From assembly GCA_025996865.1 (NCBI GenBank), contig BNTV01000147.1:1-10867 (forward strand): 10,867 nucleotides of DNA. The letters are read 5' to 3'. The translations under genes and the position numbers were made by a program. This document shows, piece by piece, positions 1 to 6,685 of this stretch (the first letter of the stretch is position 1; each line of letters starts with the position of its first letter). The DNA comes from Bacteroidia bacterium. Lineage in GTDB: Bacteria; Bacteroidota; Bacteroidia; Bacteroidales; Azobacteroidaceae. The notes beneath the pieces are model-generated. The model was not told where the DNA came from. It saw nothing but the letters and a program-made list of their open reading frames with translations, and did not search any database.

Positions 1-2
1 CG

Positions 3-893
3 CCGGAAGTAAACGACCAGCAATGGAAAAATCAATTGCGCCTCTATACGCCCAAAGAAGGTGTCTATCTCGTGCCAAGAGCGGCTGTAAATGATTGGAA
101 TATGTGGTTTCAACCGCATGTGGATGCTTTGTTCGATAAAATTATCCAAACGGCAATCGTCGAATTAAATGTGAATCCCAACAAAGTATATGTAATGGGA
201 TATTCGGCCGGAGGCGACGGCGCCTATCGCCTGGCTCCGCGTTTGGCCGACCGGTGGGCTGCCGCATCCATGATGGCCGGCCATCCCGGCGACGTTTCGC
301 CCGTCAATTTGCGAAATACGCCGTTTATGATATGGATGGGCGAGAAAGACGGAGCCTACGACCGGAACACATTGGCCCCCAAATATGGACAATGGTTAGA
401 CCGCTTGCAACAGGAAGATACGAAAGGATATATTCACGAAACGCATGTCGTTGAAGGAAAAGGACATTGGATGGACCACGTCGATACGCTTGCCGTTGCA
501 TGGATGGCTCAATACATCCGGAATCCCTATCCGGAGAAAGTTGTATGGAGACAGGACGACACCCCGCACGACACATTTTACTGGCTGTCCGTTCCGATTG
601 AAGAAGCCCAAAAAGAAAAAACAGCCATTGTTGATTTTTCAAATAACACATTTACCATATTGAAAAACGATTATCAAACACTGACAATCGGATTAAACGA
701 CACCATGATTGATTTTAACAAGCCGGTTAAAATCATCGTAAACGGGAAAACAATTTTCAATAAAAAACCGACACGAAAAATAAAAAACATTTACCGGTCA
801 TTGGAAAAACGAAAAGACCCGTCGCTGGTGTTCAGCGCTTATTTGACGATTTCGGACAATGGAAAAGGCTCATGGTTTGAACAGCATTTATAG
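3..893 (+). CDS. Alpha/beta hydrolase (esterase or dienelactone-hydrolase-like), 5' end outside the window
   Basis: The frame is already open at base 3, so this is the C-terminal part of a longer protein; the TTG at 36 is not needed as a start. Numbering from that TTG, a nucleophile elbow GYSAGG holds Ser57 (bases 204-206), GEKDGAYD supplies the likely acid (Asp105 or Asp109), and GKGHWMD supplies His144, in the order expected of an alpha/beta hydrolase. A C-terminal stretch from about residue 165 (WRQDDTPHDTFYWLSV onward) is beta-rich and probably forms an accessory domain, as in polyhydroxybutyrate-depolymerase-like or carboxylesterase-like proteins of Bacteroidetes. The substrate cannot be read from the sequence. 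The 5' portion is visibly GC-richer than the array downstream. The stop at 891-893 lies only 9 bases before an ATG belonging to a degraded region. Confidence 0.8.
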   Translation, partial: PEVNDQQWKNQLRLYTPKEGVYLVPRAAVNDWNMWFQPHVDALFDKIIQTAIVELNVNPNKVYVMGYSAGGDGAYRLAPRLADRWAAASMMAGHPGDVSPVNLRNTPFMIWMGEKDGAYDRNTLAPKYGQWLDRLQQEDTKGYIHETHVVEGKGHWMDHVDTLAVAWMAQYIRNPYPEKVVWRQDDTPHDTFYWLSVPIEEAQKEKTAIVDFSNNTFTILKNDYQTLTIGLNDTMIDFNKPVKIIVNGKTIFNKKPTRKIKNIYRSLEKRKDPSLVFSAYLTISDNGKGSWFEQHL

Positions 894-915
894 GGGAAAT
901 ATATGAAAAGATTAA

Positions 916-1773
916 ATATACTTAATTACGCCTCCTTGTTTAGATGAGTATCTTTCAACGGCAAATGCAATATTTGATAAAGACTATGAGGAACTTTACA
1001 TTTATGATACGGGAAAAGGAATTTTAGTGTATGATTTATCGGGGTCATTTAAACGGATTATATTACCCTCATTCGTGAAAGAGATCAATCGATATAGCAA
1101 CATTTACAATTTTGATAAAGAACATTTATTGTTTTACTATGAAAATCAGGATAATATAGAATATGTCATCGAATTGCTTTTAATTTCGAAACAAACTGGA
1201 GAAGTGAGGAATAAAAAATCGTTTCCCTTTGAAAAAAAATTGGTTGAATATCTTCAAACAGAATTAAGCAATGAAATGTATTCTTTTTTGGGTAACTTAA
1301 AATATGTTTCAAATCACAATAAACATGCTTACCTGAACTTGCTGGCAGATACAATCTACAAATTAACGCCAAACTTTACTTTGGAGCCGATCATGGCGCG
1401 TACTCCATCCATCCAAAATTTAGTATCTAATTTTTTAGTAATAAATGCTGATACAGAAAATTATCGGTTTATGACTTTAACAAAGAATGGAGCTAATTTT
1501 TCATCTACTGCATTAGTCTTAAATAAACAGACAGGAAAAATTTCGGAGCAATCTCTTTACAATTCTGATGATGTTCTCAGAACGCCTGTAAAATTTGGGC
1601 CAAAACCGACCGATATTCAATCGGTTGAAAATAATCAATATTACTGCTTTCTTCAACCTTTCCAATTGAAAGAGGCGTATGAACAGGGGAACTTGCGAAA
1701 TGAACTGAAAGCGATAGCATCAAAAATAGAAGAAGATGAAAATCCCATAGTGATGCTGATCAGATTCAAATGA
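916..1773 (+). pseudogene. 5'-truncated 6-bladed beta-propeller protein
   Basis: The frame is open from just after a TAA at 913-915. It reads CLDEYLSTANAIFDKDYEELY, then IYDTGKGILVYDLSGSFKRI, and continues to EDENPIVMLIRFK. It aligns throughout with the propeller protein encoded from 5544 (ILVYDLEGNFKR, IYNFDRENL, RTPSIQ, LYNDD, EAYEKGEL, DDNPVIMLIKHK). The roughly 105 N-terminal residues that the paralogue has (signal peptide, lipobox, first blade, GQSGKEY motif) are missing. An ATG at 903 opens only a 14-codon peptide that stops at a TGA, so no normal start exists; a GTG at 1027 would give 248 residues without a signal peptide. I read this as a deletion remnant that is probably not exported. 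Intact relatives here are about 400 residues. The family is thought to be envelope lipoproteins of unknown function. Confidence 0.75.
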
Positions 1774-1878
1774 CTTAGAAAATTTACGCATACATGAAAA
1801 ACTTTAATCTAAATATCCCTAATTTATCTTTCTGCATTACCTGCAAAAACAGGTTCCATCAGAATTTATTGACACCCG

Positions 1879-1915
1879 AATCCCGCCGTGAGCCTTGTCG
1901 GGATTTTTTATTTTT
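1879..1915 (+). terminator. Rho-independent terminator
   Basis: AATCCCG (1879-1885) pairs with CGGGATT (1899-1905) across a 13-base loop and is followed directly by a T-rich run (1904-1915, one A). It lies about 105 bases after the stop of the truncated propeller gene and ahead of the inverted-repeat element, so it separates the two transcriptionally. The stem is only 7 bp, so efficiency is uncertain. Confidence 0.6.
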
Positions 1916-1937
1916 CTCGCAGTACATGAAAAAAACG

Positions 1938-2209
1938 GCTAAATATTAAATTGAGGTGCTGAACCCGGAAGACCGTAAGGTCTTCTACTTGGGTAACCCC
2001 GCGGCAAGCGAAGCGCAGCCCGGGGTAGAGCAACCCCTCATCATCCTCTCAACTCCGATAGAGGAGTTGAATTTATTCGTCCTGCCAAAACCATTTTTCA
2101 TCCAAATCAATTCCAATTTTTTTCTCTGCTGAATGGAAGAATATGCCCTGTTTTTTGGTACGGCTTCCTTAAGTTCGGTCGGGTTCAGCACCTCAATTTA
2201 ATATTTAGC
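1938..2209. mobile_element. 272-bp element with perfect 29-bp terminal inverted repeats (MITE-like or REP-like)
   Basis: Bases 1938-1966 (beginning GCTAAATATTAAATTGAGG) and 2181-2209 are exact reverse complements of each other; the match ends at 1937/2210. The 214-base interior carries several hairpins: GAAGACC/GGTCTTC (1968-1985), ACCCCG/CGGGGT (1996-2026) and CAACTCC/GGAGTTG (2050-2069). It has no transposase. Its right third (2111-2184) is an inverted copy of the 3' end of the downstream propeller gene. The GC-rich hairpin block with a GCAAGCGAAGCGCAG loop resembles a dispersed palindromic repeat I remember from Bacteroidales genomes, but I cannot confirm this here. No clear target-site duplication is visible. 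An alternative reading is an invertible (recombinase-controlled) segment upstream of 2473, although I find no Bacteroidetes promoter inside it. Confidence 0.6.
2111..2184 (-). repeat. 74-bp inverted copy of the propeller-gene 3' end (partner at 3554-3627)
   Basis: The reverse complement of these bases is identical over 74 positions to 3554-3627. Read on the minus strand it encodes PTELKEAVPKNRAYSSIQQR and KKLE, the same peptide in the same frame as near the C-terminus of the protein from 2473. Beyond KKLE the minus-strand frame runs on into unrelated repeat sequence (LIWMKNGFGRTNKF...). Four bases (2181-2184) are shared with the right terminal repeat of the 272-bp element. Confidence 0.85.
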
Positions 2210-2392
2210 AAAAAAAAATTAACAAATCTCACTCCGATTATTAAGACAACAATCCCAATCCCCCACCCGATTAACTTTTTATAAGGAACCCGCAAATAGA
2301 TGGTTGTCTTGAGATAATTTTTGTAAAATTTTCGCTTTTTTCTTGCATCGTTCGTAAAAAAGACATAAATTTACCCTGTTTTATCCATAAAG

Positions 2393-2464
2393 ATGGAACG
2401 AATAAACACAATGAACGGTGACTTTTTTGAAGGGATACCCGAAAGTGTGTTATCAATTGATTAA
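2393..2464 (+). other. Short upstream reading frame, 23 codons, uncertain
   Basis: ATG at 2393 opens a 23-residue frame (MERINTMNGDFFEGIPESVL and three more residues) ending in TAA at 2462-2464, eight bases before the ATG of the propeller gene at 2473. Such close spacing would allow a leader peptide or translational coupling, but the peptide matches nothing I recognise and may be chance or a remnant. The preceding bases (2210-2392) are AT-rich; I see no gene, terminator or convincing promoter in them. Confidence 0.2.
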
Positions 2465-2472
2465 ACTTACAG

Positions 2473-3693
2473 ATGAAAAACTATTTATTGCATTCAATAG
2501 CGATATACCTGTTTGGATTTGCCTGTAGTTGTCAAAATAATACAGGAGACCAATCCTGTATTGATGTTATCAATCTTTCCGGATGGAAATTTACAGATAC
2601 TGAAAATTTGTCTTCTATTGCCGACAGTATAGAGTATGTGAAATTAGAAACAAGTGATAATTCTTTAATGGGAGACGGGTGTTTTGCGTACTTATCCGAT
2701 AAGCGGATTTTTATCAGTGGCGGTGGTCGTGTCCTAATGTTTGACCGTCAGGGAAATTTTATAAAGGACCTCTTTAATGTAGGGCAAGGACCCGGAGAAG
2801 GTTTCGCCAGATGTTGCGTATTGGATCATAAAAACGAACGTTTTCTGATGTATAACAATTTCAAGAATGCAATTGAAGTATATGACTTTGACGGTAATCA
2901 TATCCGCACAATTAGGGATCATAGTGCTTCAGTAGTTCATACACAGAGTATTTCCGTATTCAAAAACTTTGTTATCCTTGATAATGGAAATTTGATTCCG
3001 GATTTTTTTTCGGCTTACCACTTGGATCGGAATTATTTACATTTAGATAGCACTGACTATTCGTACCTTAATACCTATTCTGTGAAACCCAAGAAAGTGA
3101 TTCGCATGTTTGATGCTCATTGTGTTGGTTTTCAAAATATGGATAGTACTTTTCTTATTAAAGAGATGTTTTGCGATACGTTGTTTTCTACCCATGATTT
3201 TCAAGTATTTTTACCTGAATACATTTTTCAGATGGGAAGCAAAAAGGCTGATTATGAAACAAATATAAAAATGCGTTCTTTGGAAGTACCAATAGATCCT
3301 CATTTTGAAGATGGACGATATCGCATTTGGAGTTTTCTTGAAGTAAATAATTTCTTGTTTTTAAAAGTATGGACAAGCAGAGAGCATAATATGGAAAGGC
3401 ATTTATGCCTTTACGATTCAAGTTCAAAAACAGTAAAAATATATAATTCGGAAGTTTTCATTAATAACATTGACGGGGGAATTGATTTTAATCCGTTTGG
3501 TTTCCGGATTGAAAACCATCAAGTTTATCAGGACAAAATATACACGCTGGCTGACCCGACCGAACTTAAGGAAGCCGTACCAAAAAACAGGGCATATTCT
3601 TCCATTCAGCAGAGAAAAAAATTGGAAGAACTAACAGAATCTTTATTAGACGATGATAATCCGGTGTTGATGATTGTAAAAATAAAAAAATGA
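2473..3693 (+). CDS. 6-bladed beta-propeller lipoprotein, intact
   Basis: This encodes 406 residues. The N-terminus MKNYLLHSIAIYLFGFACSC is a short signal peptide ending in Cys18 or Cys20, either of which could be the lipidated residue, so an envelope lipoprotein is likely. The body shows repeated propeller-type strands: IEYVKLET (53-60), the family hallmark GQGPGEG (104-110), a blade ending IEVYDFDGNHIRTI (134-147), and a C-terminal end of KKLEELTESLLDDDNPVLMI then VKIKK. This agrees with the Bacteroidetes '6-bladed beta-propeller' group (TolB/NHL-like), whose biochemical role is not known. Length is normal for the family. ATG 2473 is chosen because the signal peptide starts there. Bases 3554-3627 of this gene are duplicated, inverted, upstream of it at 2111-2184. 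I see no clear terminator after it. Confidence 0.85.
   Translation: MKNYLLHSIAIYLFGFACSCQNNTGDQSCIDVINLSGWKFTDTENLSSIADSIEYVKLETSDNSLMGDGCFAYLSDKRIFISGGGRVLMFDRQGNFIKDLFNVGQGPGEGFARCCVLDHKNERFLMYNNFKNAIEVYDFDGNHIRTIRDHSASVVHTQSISVFKNFVILDNGNLIPDFFSAYHLDRNYLHLDSTDYSYLNTYSVKPKKVIRMFDAHCVGFQNMDSTFLIKEMFCDTLFSTHDFQVFLPEYIFQMGSKKADYETNIKMRSLEVPIDPHFEDGRYRIWSFLEVNNFLFLKVWTSREHNMERHLCLYDSSSKTVKIYNSEVFINNIDGGIDFNPFGFRIENHQVYQDKIYTLADPTELKEAVPKNRAYSSIQQRKKLEELTESLLDDDNPVLMIVKIKK
3554..3627 (+). repeat. 74-bp repeat, direct copy inside the propeller gene (partner 2111-2184, inverted)
   Basis: This is the native copy of the 74-bp repeat. It lies within the coding sequence in a stretch that is also conserved in amino-acid sense in the paralogue from 4301 (about 45 codons before the stop), so the gene is the source and the upstream inverted copy is derived. 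The two copies bracket 2185-3553, which is almost the whole gene body. Confidence 0.85.
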
Positions 3694-3714
3694 TAGCAAC
3701 TCGCAATGACGTAG

Positions 3715-3885
3715 CGACAAATTACTTGGAAGATATTTCGTTTTCTTCTACGCCATATCTTCGTATCCATATCGTCTATCGGCTATGTTGATTTGTCATT
3801 ATTAACAACAGAATATATTGATTTGATATTTCAATCTTTTTCAGATGCGGAAGGTATTACTATTGAGTTTTTAAATAAAAAATAA
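3715..3885 (+). pseudogene. Possible remnant of a coding region, not recognised
   Basis: After a TAG at 3712-3714 the frame stays open for 56 codons to a TAA at 3883-3885. Its second half, GYVDLSLLTTEYIDLIFQSF then SDAEGITIEFLNKK, reads like the C-terminus of a globular alpha/beta protein. It has no ATG, GTG or TTG start in frame, so if it was ever a gene only the 3' end is left. I recognise no family, and a chance open frame in AT-rich DNA is possible. It lies in the 470-base stretch between the first propeller gene and the RiPP remnant; 3886-3997 holds nothing I can identify. Confidence 0.25.
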
Positions 3886-3997
3886 CATATATTTCTGTGA
3901 GAAATGCTATTGTTTTATATCTCAAATGATTATATTTTTATTTCGTAATTATCATAGAATATGAAGCTGAAAGAACAAGAAAACGAATGCAAAAATA

Positions 3998-4029
3998 TTT
4001 GTTTTTCTGAAATTTTTGGTTTATTTTTG
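3998..4029 (+). promoter_or_regulatory. Bacteroidetes-type promoter (TTTG-N20-TATTTTTG)
   Basis: TTTG at 3998-4001 and TATTTTTG at 4022-4029, 20 bases apart, fit the -33 TTTG and -7 TAnnTTTG elements of the primary sigma factor of Bacteroides. Transcription would start within about ten bases downstream, leaving a leader of roughly 130 bases before the RiPP remnant at 4164 and then the lipoprotein at 4301. The surroundings are AT-rich, so a chance match is possible, but both elements are exact with standard spacing. A perfect small palindrome, CCAAAA-GCG-TTTTGG (4144-4158), sits just before the ATG at 4164. Confidence 0.5.
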
Positions 4030-4163
4030 TGAAAATTTAATCAGTTATTGCAACTTTAAATATACCATGATGGGTCTGAAAGTAGAAACTATATTTGTTA
4101 ATCTGCTTACTTTACAAAACATGAAGTACACGCACTCTTTTCTCCAAAAGCGTTTTGGCTTTT

Positions 4164-4300
4164 ATGCAAAAAATTAAGTAAATCAAAATTAACTCAACTC
4201 AGCAAGGCTGAGTTGAAAGAGAGAGAAATGAATGTTTTGTGGGGGAATTGGTGATGATTGTTGTGGCTGTGGTTGTAATATAAAAAAACAAAATAATTAC
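4164..4300 (+). pseudogene. Broken RiPP precursor of the Bacteroidales GG / radical-SAM-target type
   Basis: Three pieces of one small gene lie in three frames. ATG at 4164-4166 is followed by an extra C (4167). From 4168 the frame reads KKLSKSKLTQLS and KAELKEREMNVLWG, an excellent match to the leader of the Bacteroidales precursor family that ends ..REMNxLxGG (TIGR04149 type, from memory). This frame stops at TGA 4252. The next frame over, from 4241, reads GGIGDDCCGCGCN, the double-glycine site plus cysteine-rich core. Removing one base near the T/G run at 4235-4245, or adding two, would join leader and core. The core then runs without a stop into the lipoprotein ATG at 4301, so its normal C-terminus is lost. 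In this family the leader is recognised by a radical-SAM maturase and cut after GG by an export peptidase; neither is in the window. Either a pseudogene, or sequence errors at homopolymers. Confidence 0.7.
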
Positions 4301-5497
4301 ATGAAAACACTTCTACCATTTATTCCGCTCTTGATTGGATTGCTGTTCTGCCTTTCGTGCAACAATAAAAAAACCACTCAAATTGTTGTAACTGAGAGCG
4401 AAAAAATTCCGGTTATTGATTTGGAGAAAGCGCTTGATCATATATCCGGCGATCAGGTAAACTTTAGTGAATTTATTGAAGATATTACATACGTTCCTTT
4501 AGAAACCAACGATAAATCTATTTTTGGACCAAACCGTTTTTTAGAGCCCTGTATAACAGCCAATTATATTTTCCCCGGAGAGATACTATTTGGTAAAGAT
4601 GGAAGTTTTGTGAGAAAATTGGGAAAAAAGGGACAAGGCCCCGGAGAATATTTATTAGCACTTGGAATGGCGATGGATGAAAAACGACAAGAATTTTATA
4701 TCAATGACAATTATCTTCATGATATATTTGTGTATGATTTCGAAAACCATTTTAAGAAAAAAGTAAAAGCGCATAGTTTTGGAGAAAATATTTATGCACT
4801 GGGAAATGGTAAATTAGCTGTGATGCGAAATCCCAACTATTTTTTTGATGATTATTTTGAATATCAATTAATTGATATAGATTCGGAAGATATTGTATAT
4901 ACAAGAAAACTTGATATAATAAAAAAGGGTAATCCTTTTGCAGTAGACCGCAACATTATTTGGCCATTTAACCAACAATTCTCTTATTATGAATTTTTTA
5001 CGGATACCATTTTTTCATTGGACAACGGAGTCGTATCGACACCCCGGTTTTCAATCAATTCAGGAAAATATAAATTTACTGTAGAAACTATGCATAAAAT
5101 GGATAGAAATGCTTTTATTACTATTGAAGAAAGACAAAAATACATACAGATTGGTCAAATTGCAGAATGTAATCGTTTTCTTTTTTTTAGTTTATACTTG
5201 CATAAAACTTTGTATTATGCAGCTTATGATAAAATAACGGGAGAAATCAAAATCAATGAATTCAGTAAGTTTTTTAATAATGATATTGATGGCGGATTTT
5301 TATGGCTATTTAGAAATACAGCGAATGGGCAAGAGGGATTTTATGAGATTTTGCCTTATATAGCAAAAGAGCGGATAGATGGACTTTCTTCTCAGAACAA
5401 GGGATATGACAAAGAGAAGAACAAAAAACTCCGTCAACTAATTGACAATTTGGCTGACGATGATAATATATGTACTTATTTCTTCCATTTTAAATAA
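4301..5497 (+). CDS. 6-bladed beta-propeller lipoprotein, intact
   Basis: This encodes 398 residues from ATG 4301. The frame is open back to an ATG at 4232, but those 23 extra codons (MFCGGIGDDCCGCGC...) are the displaced core of the RiPP remnant and would bury the signal peptide, so 4301 is the better start. MKTLLPFIPLLIGLLFCLSC ends in the probable lipidation Cys20. VPLETN (65-70), GQGPGEY (111-117) and the blade end IFVYDFENHFKKKV mark the Bacteroidetes 6-bladed propeller family; the C-terminus KKLRQLIDNLADDDN matches its paralogues. The function is unknown; it is probably an envelope binding or scaffold protein. It is likely transcribed from the promoter at 3998-4029 together with the RiPP remnant. 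The next propeller copy begins 46 bases after its stop, so the two may share a transcript. Confidence 0.85.
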   Translation: MKTLLPFIPLLIGLLFCLSCNNKKTTQIVVTESEKIPVIDLEKALDHISGDQVNFSEFIEDITYVPLETNDKSIFGPNRFLEPCITANYIFPGEILFGKDGSFVRKLGKKGQGPGEYLLALGMAMDEKRQEFYINDNYLHDIFVYDFENHFKKKVKAHSFGENIYALGNGKLAVMRNPNYFFDDYFEYQLIDIDSEDIVYTRKLDIIKKGNPFAVDRNIIWPFNQQFSYYEFFTDTIFSLDNGVVSTPRFSINSGKYKFTVETMHKMDRNAFITIEERQKYIQIGQIAECNRFLFFSLYLHKTLYYAAYDKITGEIKINEFSKFFNNDIDGGFLWLFRNTANGQEGFYEILPYIAKERIDGLSSQNKGYDKEKNKKLRQLIDNLADDDNICTYFFHFK

Positions 5498-5543
5498 ATT
5501 ATAGTGCAAGAAATGAATTTTGACCTATTTTAATTTATAAAGT

Positions 5544-6591
5544 ATGAAAAAAGCAAATTCAATTTTAACAATTATCCTGTTGGTTGCAGTGGCAGGATGT
5601 GGAGGGGACAAACAGTCAACCAATGGTATCATCACCGTTGATGTTACGGCAAGTTATCCTGAAAAGGAGTTGATTCTTCAGGATTTTATGGATGTTGAAT
5701 ACATTCCTTTAGAAATGAATGACGATTTTCTTACTCAGGGTTTTGTGCAAGCTATTGGAAAGGATATCATATTAGTAAGAAACACCAACAGAGATGGGAA
5801 TATTTTTATCTTTAACAGAAATGGAAAGGGCTTAAAGAAGATAAACCATTTAGGCCAAAGTGGTAAGGAATATACAAGCATCAAAGAAATTGCCCTTGAT
5901 GAAGATAACGGTGAAATGTTTGTTAACTCTTCAAGAATAATATTAGTGTATGATTTGGAGGGAAATTTTAAACGAAGTTTTAAACACAAAGAAGGTGCCA
6001 ATTATAATAAAATATACAATTTCGACCGAGAAAATTTGATTTGTTATGATGGCTATTTCAGTAATGATGGTGTGAAAAACGAGCATTCATTTATGATTAT
6101 ATCTAAACAGGACGGGAGTATTACCAAAGAAATTCATATTCCATTTACAAAGAAGAAAATTGTACAGATATTCGCCTGATCACACAATGACCCCGTTTAT
6201 CGTAAGAACACCTTCCATACAATCCATGGATCCGGAAGTATTTCTTTTTATTAATATTCTTACCGACCGTTATTATTTCATGAACACAGTAAAAAAAGTA
6301 TATGATTTTTCTACACAGCAAGGATATCCAGGTATTGATTTGGTGTACGACAAGGAGGAAAAGACCTTTTACAAATATACCTTGTACAATGACGATTATT
6401 CAAATAAAAAAGAAGCACATATAAAGCGGGGACCTGTAAATAATGAAATCGCAACCTGGCAAAAGTTAGAAGCCTACCATCTTATTGAGGCCTACGAAAA
6501 AGGGGAACTGAAAGGCAAGTTGAAAGAAATTGTCGCGAAATTGGACAAGGATGATAATCCGGTGATTATGTTGATAAAACACAAGAAATAG
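5544..6591 (+). pseudogene. 6-bladed beta-propeller lipoprotein split by an internal deletion and frame change
   Basis: ATG 5544 starts MKKANSILTIILLVAVAGC, a clean lipoprotein signal with lipobox VAGC (Cys19), followed by VEYIPLEMND (51-60), GQSGKEY (104-110) and ILVYDLEGNFKRSF. Translation stops at 6179 after IPFTKKKIVQIFA. The missing C-terminal half continues in another frame from about 6160: YRYSPDHTMTPFIVRTPSIQ and on to DDNPVIMLIKHKK, stop at 6589-6591. Against the copy at 916-1773 (EKKLVEYL ... ADTIYKLTPNFT ... RTPSIQ), about 35 to 38 codons are gone at the junction near 6155-6162 and the frame has changed. The pieces encode 211 and at most 143 residues, against about 400 in intact copies. 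The N-terminal half could still be made and exported as a partial propeller, but a working protein is unlikely. Confidence 0.75.
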
Positions 6592-6614
6592 TGGTTAGTG
6601 ATTAGTGGTTAGTG
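6590..6614. repeat. Short direct repeat, AGTGGTTAGTG twice
   Basis: The 11-base unit occurs at 6590-6600 and 6604-6614 with ATT between, starting within the stop codon of the split propeller gene. Similar GTGGTTAGTG-type intergenic repeats are familiar to me from Bacteroidetes genomes. The following bases to 6685 hold no gene I can support; a 30-codon frame ending at the TAA of 6692-6694 (containing KIEQNLEKIADML) matches nothing I recognise. Confidence 0.5.
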
Positions 6615-6685
6615 GAACAAAGATTGAACAGAACTTGGAGAAAATTGCTGATATGCTTGTACTTAGTAACTTAGATGATATACGA

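Noticed and set aside
1794..1949. 51-codon frame starting MKNFNLNIPNLSF
   Set aside because: It contains the terminator hairpin and T-run and runs into the inverted-repeat element; it has no protein-like features.
1985..2191. Minus-strand 68-codon frame in the 272-bp element
   Set aside because: It is made of the inverted 74-bp copy of the propeller gene plus repeat sequence with palindromes; no independent gene is supported.
2111..3627. Diversity-generating retroelement with template and variable repeat
   Set aside because: The repeats are inverted relative to each other, identical with no adenine-directed changes, and there is no reverse transcriptase in the window.
4090..4097. TATATTTG as a -7 promoter element
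   Set aside because: No TTTG at 19 to 21 bases upstream; the pair at 3998-4029 fits better.
4195..4215. Perfect palindrome CAACTCAGC-AAG-GCTGAGTTG as an operator or terminator
   Set aside because: It lies inside the leader codons of the RiPP remnant (QLSKAEL), has no T-run after it, and is explained by coding sequence.
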